From contig CBDFJV010000007.1 of the NCBI GenBank assembly GCA_965248605.1, positions 1,736,001 to 1,800,000 on the forward strand: a DNA stretch of 64,000 bases, in the 5' to 3' direction. The notes under the pieces were generated by a model. It did no database searches, was not told the DNA's origin, and worked only from the letters and a program-made list of their open reading frames with translations. Position 1 is the first letter of the stretch. Each line of letters starts with the position of its first letter. A program made the translations under genes and the position numbers. The DNA comes from CAUZJF01 sp965248605. Its GTDB lineage: Bacteria; Chloroflexota; Dehalococcoidia; Lucifugimonadales; CAUZJF01. This document shows, piece after piece, positions 26,951 to 36,402 of the stretch.

Positions 26951-27352
26951 TCAGTCGATTGCCGCGACTCCGGCCCGCGCGCACTCCTCGTCCTGTTGCG
27001 GCGTGCCTCCGCCGACCCCACACGCCCCAATGATGTCGTCGTCTCTAGTGATTGGCACGGCGCCCTGGCCCATGATCACGCGCCCACCCATCTGAATCTC
27101 GAGCGCGCGGAACGTCGGCCGCTGGGCCCGCTCCTCCAACTCCCCGCTGGGCTGTCCGAAGATCACCGACGCCACCGCCTTACCACGACTGCCTTCGACG
27201 GCGAGTACAAGCGCGCCATCCATTCTTTGGGTCGTGACGAGGTGGGTGGCCGAGTCCACGACTGACACGGCGATTTCTATCCCCATGTCCTGGGCCTTGG
27301 AGATCGCCGCATCGCACACCCGAAGCGCCTCAGTCAGTGTTACGTCAGTCAC
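26951..27352 (-). CDS. GlcG/HbpS-like heme-degrading or binding domain protein
   Basis: A 133-residue single-domain protein of the GlcG/HbpS type: LTEALRVCDAAISKAQDMGI, VSVVDSATHLVTTQRMDGAL, GKAVASVIFGQPSGEL and GGRVIMGQGAVPI, ending in the Gly-rich IIGACGVGGGTPQQDEECARAG typical of the family. Members bind heme or act as accessory proteins beside glycolate and other oxidoreductase genes. It is the first gene of a two-gene minus-strand unit whose second gene is truncated. Confidence 0.82.
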   Translation of the reverse strand: MTDVTLTEALRVCDAAISKAQDMGIEIAVSVVDSATHLVTTQRMDGALVLAVEGSRGKAVASVIFGQPSGELEERAQRPTFRALEIQMGGRVIMGQGAVPITRDDDIIGACGVGGGTPQQDEECARAGVAAID

Positions 27353-27506
27353 TTGGACCTCCTCAAGCTGTCAGGGGCTCGTTTCCACGAATTCTAGCCT
27401 GATCGACAGACGTGTCAACGATGCCAAGTTTGTTGACTGGGATCAACGATATTTGTACGCTCTGTCCGAAGGACGCGGCCACAACGGTTGAAGGGACCCA
27501 CCTCTA

Positions 27507-28838
27507 GTGAACTCTATCGTAGCATCGGGTGTCGCCGCCGCAGTCTTTGTGGTGGTGGGGCTTTCATGCAGCTCGGCGGATGAGCCAGAACCCGCGCTCG
27601 CTACTGTCGAGGCCCCAGGTGCTCCGGCGGCTACGGTTGCAGGCCCTCGCGCCGTCCCTTACGCTGGCAACGGTCTGGGAAAATTTGCCGGCGATGGCGG
27701 GCCCGCCGTCGAAGCCCAGCTACACGGGCCCGCGGGGCTTGCCGTCGACTCGAACGGCAACCTGTTCATAGCCACCGACCACCGCGTTCGCCGGGTCGAC
27801 GCTGCTACGGGGACGATAACCACGGTCGCGGGGACTGGCACGCCCGGCTTTTCGGGGGACGGCGGGCCCGGTGTAAGCGCCCAGCTGAAAAACCCCACGG
27901 GCCTCGCGGTCGATTCCGGGGGCAACGTCTTTGTCGCCGACCACGACAACGGGCGCATCCGGCGGATCGACGGCGAGAGCGGCGTCATAACGACCGTCGC
28001 GGGTGGGGGAAAGCCAACGGTAGATGAGAAGGGCCAGCTCCAAGTTGGAGACGGCGGACCGGCCACCAAGGCTTTCTTCAGAATCCCGATGGCTGTCGCG
28101 GTCGACCAGAAGGGCAACCTCTTCTTCGTCGCCAACCAGACTCGAGTCCGCAGGGTCGACGCCGCCACTGGGATCATCACGACGCTGGCGGGAGACGGGA
28201 CGAAGGGCCTTGCGGGCGATGGCGGACCGGCGGACGTAGCGGTGCTTGCTGAACCCGGTGGCCTGGCCGTTGACGGGGAGGGCAACCTCTATATCAGCGA
28301 TACCGAGAACTCCCGGATCCGGCGAGTAGACGCTGCCACCGGCGTTATCGGGACCGTCGCGGGCGTCGGCAGGCATGGGAGCTTTGTCCAGACAGACTGG
28401 TATGTCGGCGATCGCAGTTCGGCAGTGCCGACAGGTTTCTTCCAGCACGGTGATTGCCGGCTCAGGCCGGAGCCCGTCGAGGGCGCGGGGTTCTCAGGGG
28501 ACGGCGGGCCGGCTCCGGCGGCGATGCTGGCCTTCCCGGTCGGACTGGCCTTCGGACCCGACGGCGGCCTCTACATCGCGGACCATGGCAACAACAGGGT
28601 GCGGCGGCTGGACGTCGAGTCCGGCGTCATTGCGACCGTAGCCGACGGCGGGACGATAGGGGCTGATGTGGTCAGGTGCGCACCCGGTACGACCTTCAAC
28701 TACGAAGACGCGACTGCGGAAGTGCCGGCCGGGTTCGTTAATTTCAGCTATCCGGTGGATGTCGCGGTCGGCCCGGACGGCTCGCTGTACGTCGCCGACT
28801 TCCAGCAGAACCAGGTGGTCAAGGTCGCGTTGGATTGA
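27507..28838 (+). CDS. NHL-repeat beta-propeller lipoprotein
   Basis: The start is GTG 27507. A signal segment with Cys (VFVVVGLSCSSADEPE) suggests a lipoprotein, followed by an Ala/Pro linker. About six NHL-type blades follow, each with a block like GDGGPAxxAQLxxPxGLAVDSxGNLF and then RRVDAATGxITTVAGTG. The blade near residue 300-330 carries a roughly 45-residue insertion with Cys (FVQTDWYVGDRS, DCRLRPEPVEG). NHL propellers are ligand or protein-binding platforms and no active-site residues were seen. It stands alone, convergent with the FG-GAP gene. Confidence 0.82.
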   Translation: MNSIVASGVAAAVFVVVGLSCSSADEPEPALATVEAPGAPAATVAGPRAVPYAGNGLGKFAGDGGPAVEAQLHGPAGLAVDSNGNLFIATDHRVRRVDAATGTITTVAGTGTPGFSGDGGPGVSAQLKNPTGLAVDSGGNVFVADHDNGRIRRIDGESGVITTVAGGGKPTVDEKGQLQVGDGGPATKAFFRIPMAVAVDQKGNLFFVANQTRVRRVDAATGIITTLAGDGTKGLAGDGGPADVAVLAEPGGLAVDGEGNLYISDTENSRIRRVDAATGVIGTVAGVGRHGSFVQTDWYVGDRSSAVPTGFFQHGDCRLRPEPVEGAGFSGDGGPAPAAMLAFPVGLAFGPDGGLYIADHGNNRVRRLDVESGVIATVADGGTIGADVVRCAPGTTFNYEDATAEVPAGFVNFSYPVDVAVGPDGSLYVADFQQNQVVKVALD

Positions 28839-28880
28839 GTTGAGGACCTTCAGGGGCGATTGGGTCTGAGGTGCGCTCCT

Positions 28881-29004
28881 GTCATTGGTATGAAAAGGGA
28901 CGTGCTCCGAGGGGGGCTTCCTTTGGTAGGGGCGCATTGCAATGCGCCCGCGCCCCGGCGTGAATCGCGACACGGGGCAGACACACGTCCGCTCCTACAT
29001 CGAC
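28881..29004. repeat. Dispersed repeat R4, copy 1
   Basis: R4 starts GTCATTGGTATGAAAAGGGA, contains GGTAGGGGCG with an inverted CATTGCAATG/GCGCCCGCG part, and ends CGTCCGCTCCTACATCGAC. A second copy is at 39056-39191. The remaining gap to 29488 holds only a hairpin and short genome-wide repeats. Confidence 0.7.
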
Positions 29005-29100
29005 CAAGATTGCTTCGAAACATTGGCAGTTTTCATCCTTTAGGGTACCGCTGGCAACCGGCATGGACGATTCTGAGGAGCGCAGCGACGAAGAATCTAA

Positions 29101-29130
29101 GGCCGTGCCTTCGTGAACGAGGGCACGGCC
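29101..29130. terminator. Strong hairpin between convergent genes
   Basis: GGCCGTGCCTTCGT and ACGAGGGCACGGCC form a 14-bp stem with one T-G pair around GA. It lies between the convergent NHL and FG-GAP genes. There is no U run, so it may be a repeat-derived hairpin or a bidirectional transcription barrier rather than a standard intrinsic terminator. Confidence 0.35.
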
Positions 29131-29488
29131 TTCTGACAGGTACTTAGATTCCTCGCAGGGCCCGGAATGACAGGGTGCTGTGCTCGCAACGACCAGAGCG
29201 GCGCCGTAGGGGCAGACCTGCGGAGCCTGTCCCAGAAGAAACGCCGTCTTACCTCCTCTCCCTCTGGGAGAGGATTGAGGTGAGGGTGACTGGGCCAATC
29301 CACGAAAACCGTCGCTGATTACCATCGCCTCGACGACTCCAGACGGCCCTCTTACTGTGTTGCAGTGGAGATGGGACTTCTGAGACAGGCTCTGCGTGTC
29401 TGCCCGCGCCTTGCACATGAGGGTCCGGGCGCACCCCGATGCCGCATCGAGCACACGCTACATCAGAAACGCGGGGAGCGCAGCGGCG

Positions 29489-31216
29489 TTAGTCCGGGAG
29501 CCAGAGCCCCGGGCCGTCGTACACGTAGATTGAACCGGATGACTGCCCGCCGTCGTCGCGATGAGGGGCGCCGAGGACGACCCAATTTCCGCTGATCCCA
29601 ACGCCGTTCGCTAGCGAGTCTCCCGGAGAAGCGTCGTTCGCGGTAAGCTTCGCTTTCTGGACCCATTCGTCGCCTTCTCGGACGAAGATGTAGGCGGCGC
29701 CCGCATCGTCACCTTTGGCGTCATGCCATCTGGCCCCGATGACGACTACGCTCCCTTCAATGTCGACCGATCGCCCGAAAGAGTCACCTTCAGAGGAGTC
29801 GCTGCCGGTGAGCTTCGCCTGCTGGGTCCACGTGCCTGATTCACGGACGAAGACGTAGACGGCCCCCGCGTTGGCGCCCGGGGCGTCGTGCTCAGCGGCG
29901 CCAATCACGGCTATGTTGCCGCTTATCGCGACCGCGGCCCCAAACCCGTCCTCCGCTGCCCCATCGGTTGCCACGAGCTTGGCCTGCTGGGTACAGCCGT
30001 CTCCCGTACGTGTAAACACATACGCGGCACCGGAGTTGCTGCCGTTGTCGTCGTCCTGCGGAGCGCCCGCGATTACCGTGTCTCCGCTTACGGCGACTGA
30101 CGTTCCGAGCGCATCGTTCGAAATGCCGTCTCGGGCGGTCAGCTTGCCCTGCTCGGTCCACTCGCCTCCCGTCCGAACGAAGACGTATGCCGAGCCTGAG
30201 TTGACTCCCTTGTCATCGTCGCCCGTGGATCCGGCCACGATGACGTCTCCGTCTATATCGACGGAGTTGCCGAAGTTGTCGGCCTGGTCGAGGTCAGCGG
30301 GCAGTAGCTTGGTCTGGTGTGCCCAGGCGGCTCCGGTGCGCACGAAGACCTGCACCGAGCCGGACGCTCCGATGACGTCGTCGTCGAGGGGAATACCAAC
30401 GATCGCGGTATTCCCGTCTATCGCCACTGCCCTCCCAAACTGGTCTCCGAGCTCTGCGTCGGCGTCGCCGAGTTTGGCCTGCTGGGTCCACCCACTGCCG
30501 CTGCGCGCAAACACGTATGCCGAGCCGGAGTTGGAGCCCGCGTCATCGTTCTCCGGAGCGCCGACAAGGACGCTGTGGCCGCTGATGGCTACGTACGCGC
30601 CGAACTGGTCGCCTACGGCGGCGTCTTCAGACGCGAGCTTAACGTGTTCGATGGGCCGCTCAGGGCCGAACACCAGCACGCCCGCGGACGCCAGTACGCC
30701 GACCAGGAGCCCCGCGCCCGCGCCGGCCAGGAGTCCCTGTCCCACACGCTTTACAGACTGGACGAACCTCCATAGCGCCGCACCGGCAAACGCGGCCACC
30801 AATGCCGTGCCCACGAGGGCGATCGCGAACAGCGTCGGCCTCGAATCGTAAGCCGAGGGGTCGTCGAAGTTGCCCGTGCCGAAGAGGACCGGCTCCGCGA
30901 CGAACGGGACCAAGGTCAGGGTGAACGCTGTCCAGAAGAACGGGCCCAGGGCGCGGGCCTTCTCCTCCGCTTTTCGGGCGACGAGGAGCTCGTCCGCCTT
31001 CTGAAGGTCGTTTTGTCCCTGCTGGGGTCGGCCCAGTCGGTTGAGGGCGGCGGCCCGAAGGCGATAGGTATCCTCCAGGGGCGCTAGCTCAATGGACTCG
31101 GTGAAGGCGGCGACGGCGCTCTCGATGCTGCCGGCCTCCAATAGACGCCTGCCGCGTTGCTGCTTGTCCAGCGCGTCGGCTATGGATTCGTCAGTGGAAT
31201 CGTCGACGTTGCTCAT
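29489..31216 (-). CDS. TPR-membrane-FG-GAP repeat protein
   Basis: A 575-residue protein in three parts. Residues about 15-85 form a tetratricopeptide region (LLEAGSIESAVAAFTESIEL, DTYRLRAAALNRLGRPQQG). About 90-200 are membrane segments (FFWTAFTLTLVPFVAEPVLF, TLFAIALVGTALVAAFAGAAL, GLLVGVLASAGVLVFG). About 205-570 are seven repeats near 51 residues long with FG-GAP character (GDQFGxxVAISGxxVxVGAPxxDD, then SGSAYVFxRxGxxWTQQAKL). FG-GAP repeats build an integrin-like propeller, here presumably outside the membrane with the TPR inside. The role is unknown; surface recognition is possible. Confidence 0.8.
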   Translation of the reverse strand: MSNVDDSTDESIADALDKQQRGRRLLEAGSIESAVAAFTESIELAPLEDTYRLRAAALNRLGRPQQGQNDLQKADELLVARKAEEKARALGPFFWTAFTLTLVPFVAEPVLFGTGNFDDPSAYDSRPTLFAIALVGTALVAAFAGAALWRFVQSVKRVGQGLLAGAGAGLLVGVLASAGVLVFGPERPIEHVKLASEDAAVGDQFGAYVAISGHSVLVGAPENDDAGSNSGSAYVFARSGSGWTQQAKLGDADAELGDQFGRAVAIDGNTAIVGIPLDDDVIGASGSVQVFVRTGAAWAHQTKLLPADLDQADNFGNSVDIDGDVIVAGSTGDDDKGVNSGSAYVFVRTGGEWTEQGKLTARDGISNDALGTSVAVSGDTVIAGAPQDDDNGSNSGAAYVFTRTGDGCTQQAKLVATDGAAEDGFGAAVAISGNIAVIGAAEHDAPGANAGAVYVFVRESGTWTQQAKLTGSDSSEGDSFGRSVDIEGSVVVIGARWHDAKGDDAGAAYIFVREGDEWVQKAKLTANDASPGDSLANGVGISGNWVVLGAPHRDDGGQSSGSIYVYDGPGLWLPD

Positions 31217-31258
31217 TCGGTTTGTTCCTCGGCGGTCTCGGATGCGCGCCTATAGTAC

Positions 31259-31753
31259 TCAGACGAGGACGAATCTCTCAACATCGCTGCAGGGCGCGCC
31301 ACTCGACGGCATCGCGCGGCAGCCGGCATCAAGGCTTCCAGAGTAGGTCCGGAAAGTCTTCCGATACGACGAGCCTGAACTGCTCGATGCGAGGATTCCT
31401 TGGTCGGCCGCGAACCGGAGTCGGTCGAGCATACCACTTGTGTTCGACCAAGTGACGCCGACTTGTGTCGCGATGCCGAGTTTCCGCGCCTCGTCGGCGA
31501 ATGCCGCGACGATGGCTCTAAACTCGTCAATCTCGATGGCGTAGAACTCTCCGTCGCTATCAGTCGTGTAGATGCCGTGCACGCCGGCGGAGTGTCCCCC
31601 CCTTTGAAAAAGGGAGGTTAGGGGGGATTTCGCCCCTAGCCGCCTAACGTTTTCGCGAAACACGCCCTCGTCGAACCGGTCGTCCGCATCGAAAGGCGTG
31701 GCGATGGCCGCCCACACGCCATGCAGGTTCTCACGGGTTATCCGCTCGGTCAT
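31259..31753 (-). pseudogene. DapA-family lyase, N-terminal fragment with repeat insertion
   Basis: From ATG 31753 the frame reads MTERITRENLHGVWAAIATP, then DADDRFDEGVFRENVRRL, a dihydrodipicolinate-synthase-like start. A 16-residue insertion encoded by repeat R2 follows, then AGVHGIYTTDSDGEFYAIEI and IATQVGVTWSNTSGMLDRL. After FAADQGI the frame ends in nonsense, while another frame holds PRIEQFRLVVSEDFPDLLWK, which looks like the gene's C-terminus. So most of the barrel, including the catalytic Lys, is deleted. The intact family member is at 47921-48817. Confidence 0.65.
31590..31637. repeat. Isolated R2 hairpin within the DapA-like fragment
   Basis: A C run, TTTGAAAAAGG and GTTAGGGGGGATTTCGCCCC in the DapA-like reading frame. 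The insertion is about 48 bases, a multiple of three, and leaves the frame open on both sides. It shows that R2 can move without R1 or R3. Confidence 0.6.
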
Positions 31754-31913
31754 CAAGGGGCAGGTCTTCATCGGCACTGCTACCTCACGAGTCCGACGCG
31801 CAATTATATCCTGGGTGAGGCTCCAGGGGCGGAGTGATCGAGGTCTTTGCGATAGATTGGCCCTTGGGGGATAATGTTCGTTAGATATAACCAGTGTTCG
31901 GAGGAGTTGAACG

Positions 31914-33302
31914 ATGGCTGGCAACGACATCTCGCTGATTGCCCACCTGATGCGCAGGGCTGGCTTCGGGGCGCGCAGGGAGGAGCTCGAAGAATACGCC
32001 GCCAAGGGCTACGAGGCGGTCGTCGATGACTTGCTCCACCCCGAGCGCTTCCCGGAAATCGACGAAGACCTGATGGGCCGGTACTATGACGAGGCAAGTG
32101 GTCGCGGGTATCACGGCAAGTGGCTATATCGGATGCTCAACAGCAAACGTCCATTGCTCGAGAAGATGGCGATGTTCTGGCACCACGTCTTCGCCACCGG
32201 CTCTCAGAAGGTGATGCACAACTATGCGTCCATCGAGCAGATCGAGACGTTCAGGCGCGTGGGTATGACAGATCTCCGCACAATTCTGGTCGAGCTGTCG
32301 AAAGACCCGGCGATGATCGCGTGGCTCGACAACAACGTGAACCACCGGGTTGAGCCCAACGAGAACTACGGGCGAGAGCTGTTGGAGCTGTTCTCGATGG
32401 GTGTCGGCAACTACACCGAGGATGACGTCAAGGCCGTGACCCACGCCTTCACCGGCTGGACCTTCAAGACACCGATCCTGGGAACGAAGGGGACGTATCC
32501 GGTTGATTTCCTGTTCAAGCCGGAGGACCACGACGATGGAGTGAAGAGCTTCCTTGGGGACGCCGGCCCCTTCAATGGCGAGGACATAGTCGAGATAGTC
32601 ACCAGACAGCTGGCCACGGCCCGGTTCATCTCACGACACCTCTACACTTTCTTCGTCGCGGACGAGCCCGCGGTCGCGTCTTGGAACGAGATCCCTCCGC
32701 GGGATTCCGAAGCCATCGAAACGCTCGCCTTCGCGTACTTCGAGTCGGACGGCGGCATACGCCACATTCTGCGGACGCTCTTCAACTCAGACTTTTTCAA
32801 GGCTGCTCAGTTCACCAGAGTAAAAAGCCCGATAGAGTTGGTAACAGGCGTACTAAAGCTGCAAGGGACGTTCACGGAACCGGACCCCGGGCTGAAGCAG
32901 TACTCAGGCGTCGCGGGAAACATGGGCCAAAAGCTGATGGACCCCCTGACCGTAGAGGGCTGGCACACGGGTCAGGAGTGGATCGACGGCGGTACTCTCA
33001 ACGAACGCGTCAACTTCGCGGTGAACCAGCTGTCAGACCCGGCGCTCCCCGGCATTCAGTCTGTTGTCGAGCGCTTGAATTCGAATGGGGGCACGGTCTC
33101 GCCGAGCGAGTTCGTCGATAAGTGTCTGGACCTGGCCGGGCCGGTAGCCGTGGATGCCGAGGCGAGGGAGGAGCTGTTGGAATACGCGGAGACCGGCGGC
33201 CCGCTGAGCTTTGACACTGCCGCCGCCCGCGAGGAGAGCGAATCGCGCGTTGTGCGGATGCTCCAGCTGATCCTAGCCACGAGAGAATATCAGTTCGGAT
33301 AA
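31914..33302 (+). CDS. DUF1800 family protein
   Basis: A 462-residue DUF1800 protein: IAHLMRRAGFGARREELEEY at the start, KMAMFWHHVFATG, MIAWLDNNVNHRVEPNENYG, GRELLELFSMGVGNYTEDDV and AFTGWTFKTP. These are the hallmark family segments. DUF1800 genes are widespread in Planctomycetes and Chloroflexota, often exported and usually next to a DUF1501 gene. Here there is no signal peptide and the following gene is an NHL propeller instead. Biochemical function is unknown. Confidence 0.88.
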   Translation: MAGNDISLIAHLMRRAGFGARREELEEYAAKGYEAVVDDLLHPERFPEIDEDLMGRYYDEASGRGYHGKWLYRMLNSKRPLLEKMAMFWHHVFATGSQKVMHNYASIEQIETFRRVGMTDLRTILVELSKDPAMIAWLDNNVNHRVEPNENYGRELLELFSMGVGNYTEDDVKAVTHAFTGWTFKTPILGTKGTYPVDFLFKPEDHDDGVKSFLGDAGPFNGEDIVEIVTRQLATARFISRHLYTFFVADEPAVASWNEIPPRDSEAIETLAFAYFESDGGIRHILRTLFNSDFFKAAQFTRVKSPIELVTGVLKLQGTFTEPDPGLKQYSGVAGNMGQKLMDPLTVEGWHTGQEWIDGGTLNERVNFAVNQLSDPALPGIQSVVERLNSNGGTVSPSEFVDKCLDLAGPVAVDAEAREELLEYAETGGPLSFDTAAAREESESRVVRMLQLILATREYQFG

Positions 33303-33392
33303 TGGACGGGGTACAGGGTTAGGGGTATGGTCCGGAATCCGGAACCCTGAACCCCGTACCCCCTACCCCGTACCCTGCCTTTGGAGGCGATC

Positions 33393-34421
33393 ATGACTAG
33401 GCCGTATGGGCTCTTGAGGGCCGGGTTTCCGTACTGGAAAACGATCGGGAGGGCGGGGGTAACCCACCCGCCGGCGGACCTGAGCTTCGGGCATGAAGGC
33501 CGCATCTACGTTATTTGCCACACCTATACCTACACGATCAGGGTCATCAACCTCGACGACGAGGATCTGGGCACCTTCGGCACGATGGCAGTGAACTTCC
33601 CAACTGTCGAAGACGGCGAGTTCATGACCCCGGTACAGATAATCGTCGACCGCGACGAGCGCATCTACGTTTCGGACGAAGCGTGCCACCGGATTTCTAT
33701 AATGAGCCACGATGGTGAGTTCATCGGCAAGTGGGGTGGGCACGGAGCGGGCGAAGGCCAGCTCGATCGACCGTCAGGTATCGCCTTCGACGCCGACGAG
33801 AACATCTTCGTCGTCGACACCGGGAACCACAGAGTGCAGAAGTTCACCAAGGACGGCCGCTATCTCGCCAAATGGGGCAAGTACGGCAGCGGCGACGGCG
33901 AGCTGAACCTGCCCTGGGGTATCGACGTGGACGACGAAGGCTATGTCTACGTCGCTGACTGGCGGAACGACAGGATTCAGAAGTTCACAGCGGACGGCGA
34001 ATTCGTCCTCAGGTTCGGGACCTCAGGCGCTGGCAAGGGCGAGCTCAATAGGCCCGCCGGTATTGCCGTGGACAGTGACGGAGACATCTACGTGGCCGAC
34101 AGAGGCAACAACCGCGTTCAGCTGTTCGACGCGGACGGCGAATACGTGCAGCAGTTCCTCGGCGACGCGACTATGCCGAAGGAGGTAGTACGGCGGATTC
34201 TGACGACCGCGAAGCGGCAGAACAGAATCCGGCTCATGTCCAACCGAGAGGACGAGAAGCTCTTCAAGCGCCCCAGGTCTGTCCGGGTAGACGGCGCGGG
34301 GCACATGTTCGTGCCCGACTACGAAGACTTCCGCGTTCAGGTCTACAAGAAGGAGGCGTACCGCCTGTCAGAAGAAGAGGTGGACCCTCCAATGAAGTCG
34401 GAACTTATTTCAACTAACTAG
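33393..34421 (+). CDS. NHL-repeat beta-propeller protein
   Basis: The start at ATG 33393 is preceded by GGAGG at 33383-33387. The 342-residue protein has about six NHL blades (GQLDRPSGIAFDADENIFVV, DTGNHRVQKFTKDGRYLAKW, ELNLPWGIDVDDEGYVYVAD, RGNNRVQLFDADGEYVQQFL). There is no signal peptide, so it may be cytoplasmic. The 90-base gap to the DUF1800 gene holds imperfect inverted repeats of GGGGTACAGGG/CCCTACCCCGTACCC type. Likely a scaffold or a vinyl-/lactonase-like propeller; no metal-site residues were identified. Confidence 0.85.
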   Translation: MTRPYGLLRAGFPYWKTIGRAGVTHPPADLSFGHEGRIYVICHTYTYTIRVINLDDEDLGTFGTMAVNFPTVEDGEFMTPVQIIVDRDERIYVSDEACHRISIMSHDGEFIGKWGGHGAGEGQLDRPSGIAFDADENIFVVDTGNHRVQKFTKDGRYLAKWGKYGSGDGELNLPWGIDVDDEGYVYVADWRNDRIQKFTADGEFVLRFGTSGAGKGELNRPAGIAVDSDGDIYVADRGNNRVQLFDADGEYVQQFLGDATMPKEVVRRILTTAKRQNRIRLMSNREDEKLFKRPRSVRVDGAGHMFVPDYEDFRVQVYKKEAYRLSEEEVDPPMKSELISTN

Positions 34422-34495
34422 CGACTTTAGTTGCGGTCGAATCGAGTCGCGAAGTCATTTCCCCCCCAAGCTCAACCCTGCCGTAAGACACCGGT

Positions 34496-35038
34496 TCAGC
34501 GGACGAAACCGAGATCAAGATGGGCAGACGAAAAAGACAGTTGAACCTTGAGAGTCAGAGGGTTCGCGTCTTCCGGAACATCGAAAACTACTCGAGCTGA
34601 CCTGGCGCCGCCTGGGCCTATTGGCTCAGAGAACAGGTTTCCTCCTGCAGCGATCTGAGCGTTTGAGTCAGCCGCATTAAACTGGCGGCCTGAAGAGTCT
34701 TCGATCTTCATCTGCCATTCCGAAAATGTCGACGGAGTGTCGTCGACGTTCTTTAGAGTAACGGGCACCAACACAAACACTCCAGCGGGCCGAATGCCGT
34801 CTAGTTCTCGAATCTTCGTCGGACGGTTTGTGACCGAGAGATTCCAGTGACGCGACTTGACTGGACCGATATCGAGTCGGCTGGTCCCGTATTCCAGACG
34901 ATCAGACAGGACAACAAAGCCGAGGAACAGGAAGATTCCCGAAAGCGTGCCGATTCCCAATGGGATCAGTACGTCGCGACGCCTGCGGCCCGGCGGGTGG
35001 GACGCAGAAGCCGGTTTGCCGACACCGCTGGAGATCAC
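34496..35038 (-). CDS. Membrane-anchored DUF4352-like Ig-fold protein
   Basis: A 180-residue protein with a basic start, one membrane helix (LIPLGIGTLSGIFLFLGFVVL) and an extracytoplasmic domain resembling DUF4352/telokin-like Ig folds: GVFVLVPVTLKNVDDTPSTF, KIEDSSGRQFNAADSN and GGARSARVVFDVPEDANPLT. These domains are common surface or secreted modules with unknown ligands. Convergent with the NHL gene upstream; repeat R3/R2 lies beyond its start. Confidence 0.65.
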   Translation of the reverse strand: MISSGVGKPASASHPPGRRRRDVLIPLGIGTLSGIFLFLGFVVLSDRLEYGTSRLDIGPVKSRHWNLSVTNRPTKIRELDGIRPAGVFVLVPVTLKNVDDTPSTFSEWQMKIEDSSGRQFNAADSNAQIAAGGNLFSEPIGPGGARSARVVFDVPEDANPLTLKVQLSFSSAHLDLGFVR

Positions 35039-35091
35039 GCGAAAGACATCCGTCCCATGCTCACGTCGACCCGCTGGGAGCCTCGGCTATA

Positions 35092-35277
35092 GAGCAAATT
35101 ATGTCCGCAGGGCGGACCGAATCTGAGCGAGTAGCTATTTGACCAGTCACTCGATAGCTCCCCCCCTTTGAAACTCGACGGTGTCCCCCCCTTTGAAAAA
35201 GGGGGGGGGTTAGGGGGGATTTCGCCCCTCTCACACGACTCGTCGGAAGCCCGAAAAAGAGCAGTTACTCGATAGTT
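35092..35277. repeat. Repeat block, 3' half of R3 with R2
   Basis: Starts at GAGCAAATTATGTCCGCAGG (the middle of R3 in the 22270 block), passes two C-run/TTTGAAA hairpins and ends AGCAGTTACTCGATAG. The 5' half of R3 and R1 are missing. It separates two minus-strand genes. Non-coding. Confidence 0.75.
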
Positions 35278-35290
35278 ACTACGTTTGGCG

Positions 35291-36313
35291 CTACAGATCC
35301 GGATGGTTCACGACAATACTGTGCAGCTGCCATTCGGGGTGCTCGTAGTGGTAGCTCAACTTGAACGGGATGTCCGCTTTCTCGCCTGGGAAGTGGCCTT
35401 CGAATACCAGGTAGAAGGCGCCGCTGCTCCCACGACCCCTGGAGCCGCTACCAGACGAGAACCTTGCTCTCTCGAGCACACCACCGCTGGGACCGACCGA
35501 GGCTGAGGTCTCGCCGGTCCCGCTGGACGTGCGGATTTCGACTATGTCCGGTTCGGTATCCATAACGGGCTGCTTGCCCTTGATCTCAGAGAGGTCGATC
35601 CCCGCCTCGAGCAACGGTCGAAACTGGTTCGGTAATGCCTTCGGGTCGTTCCGGACCGTGTAGGTCGGCGACATGGTCTCGTATAGCTTTCCGAACTCGC
35701 CGGCTTGAAGCGACTCTGAGAGCAGTGCAAACGATTCCATAGCCATCGCGCTAACGGTCGCGTCGTCGGGAGGCGTCTCAAACCAGGCCCCCGGGCCGAC
35801 GTACAGCCGCCGGACGTCGGCGAGCATCGAGACCTTCCACTCGCCGCCCGACTGGGCCATCACGATTGTTCCCAGGAGCGGCTTCCTCTCGCCGATGTCT
35901 ATCCTGACGTCCAGGATGTCCTTCTCGCTGAATAGTCTGCTGGTCCACGCAGGCAGCGAGAAATCGTTTGCCGCGAGCCGAGACATCTCGCTCACGAAAC
36001 CTGCCTCGTCCTGGTTTGCCTTGAAGGCGTCGGCCGTGGCTGCGTACGCTTGACTGAGATTACCCTGCTTTACGTCCGTCAGGAAGTCGTTAGCGGCGCC
36101 GACAACCGCCCCTGTAGTGACCGTAACGTAGATATATAGCCCGATCACGACAACGAGCGTGATGGCGGCCAAGGTGCCGACGAACTTGCCGATCAAGCCC
36201 CACTTGACCCCAGCCTCAGTCGTGGTCGTCTTGAGCGGATCGATTTTCCTTGGGCGTAGGCTTGGGTCGCGGTTTGGGCGTTGACTTGGTCGTTCGCTTT
36301 GGCTTTCAGCCAT
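35291..36313 (-). CDS. Single-pass membrane protein with NTF2-like domains
   Basis: A 340-residue protein. A basic cytoplasmic tail (SQRPNRDPSLRPRKIDPLK) precedes a membrane helix (FVGTLAAITLVVVIGLYIYV, about 48-67). The outer part has two similar modules beginning ANDFLTDVKQGNLSQAYAAT and FALLSESLQAGEFGKLYETM, each like the helical entry to an NTF2/DUF4864-type cone fold, and the first continues with ILDVRIDIGERKPLLGTIVM. A Gly/Ser-rich loop (FSSGSGSRGRGSSG) sits near the C-terminus. Function unknown. Confidence 0.6.
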   Translation of the reverse strand: MAESQSERPSQRPNRDPSLRPRKIDPLKTTTTEAGVKWGLIGKFVGTLAAITLVVVIGLYIYVTVTTGAVVGAANDFLTDVKQGNLSQAYAATADAFKANQDEAGFVSEMSRLAANDFSLPAWTSRLFSEKDILDVRIDIGERKPLLGTIVMAQSGGEWKVSMLADVRRLYVGPGAWFETPPDDATVSAMAMESFALLSESLQAGEFGKLYETMSPTYTVRNDPKALPNQFRPLLEAGIDLSEIKGKQPVMDTEPDIVEIRTSSGTGETSASVGPSGGVLERARFSSGSGSRGRGSSGAFYLVFEGHFPGEKADIPFKLSYHYEHPEWQLHSIVVNHPDL

Positions 36314-36402
36314 TGTTCAACCTCCGCGCTGTTGTGCTACTGGAGCCGAGTCAAGGCACAAGTTTATTAACGTGTCCGATCGGCGTCAATCCCGTCATAG
36401 GA

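Noticed and set aside
29871..30851. Plus-strand frame of 326 codons in the FG-GAP gene
   Set aside because: Low-complexity Ser/Pro/Thr sequence mirroring the repeats of the real minus-strand gene.
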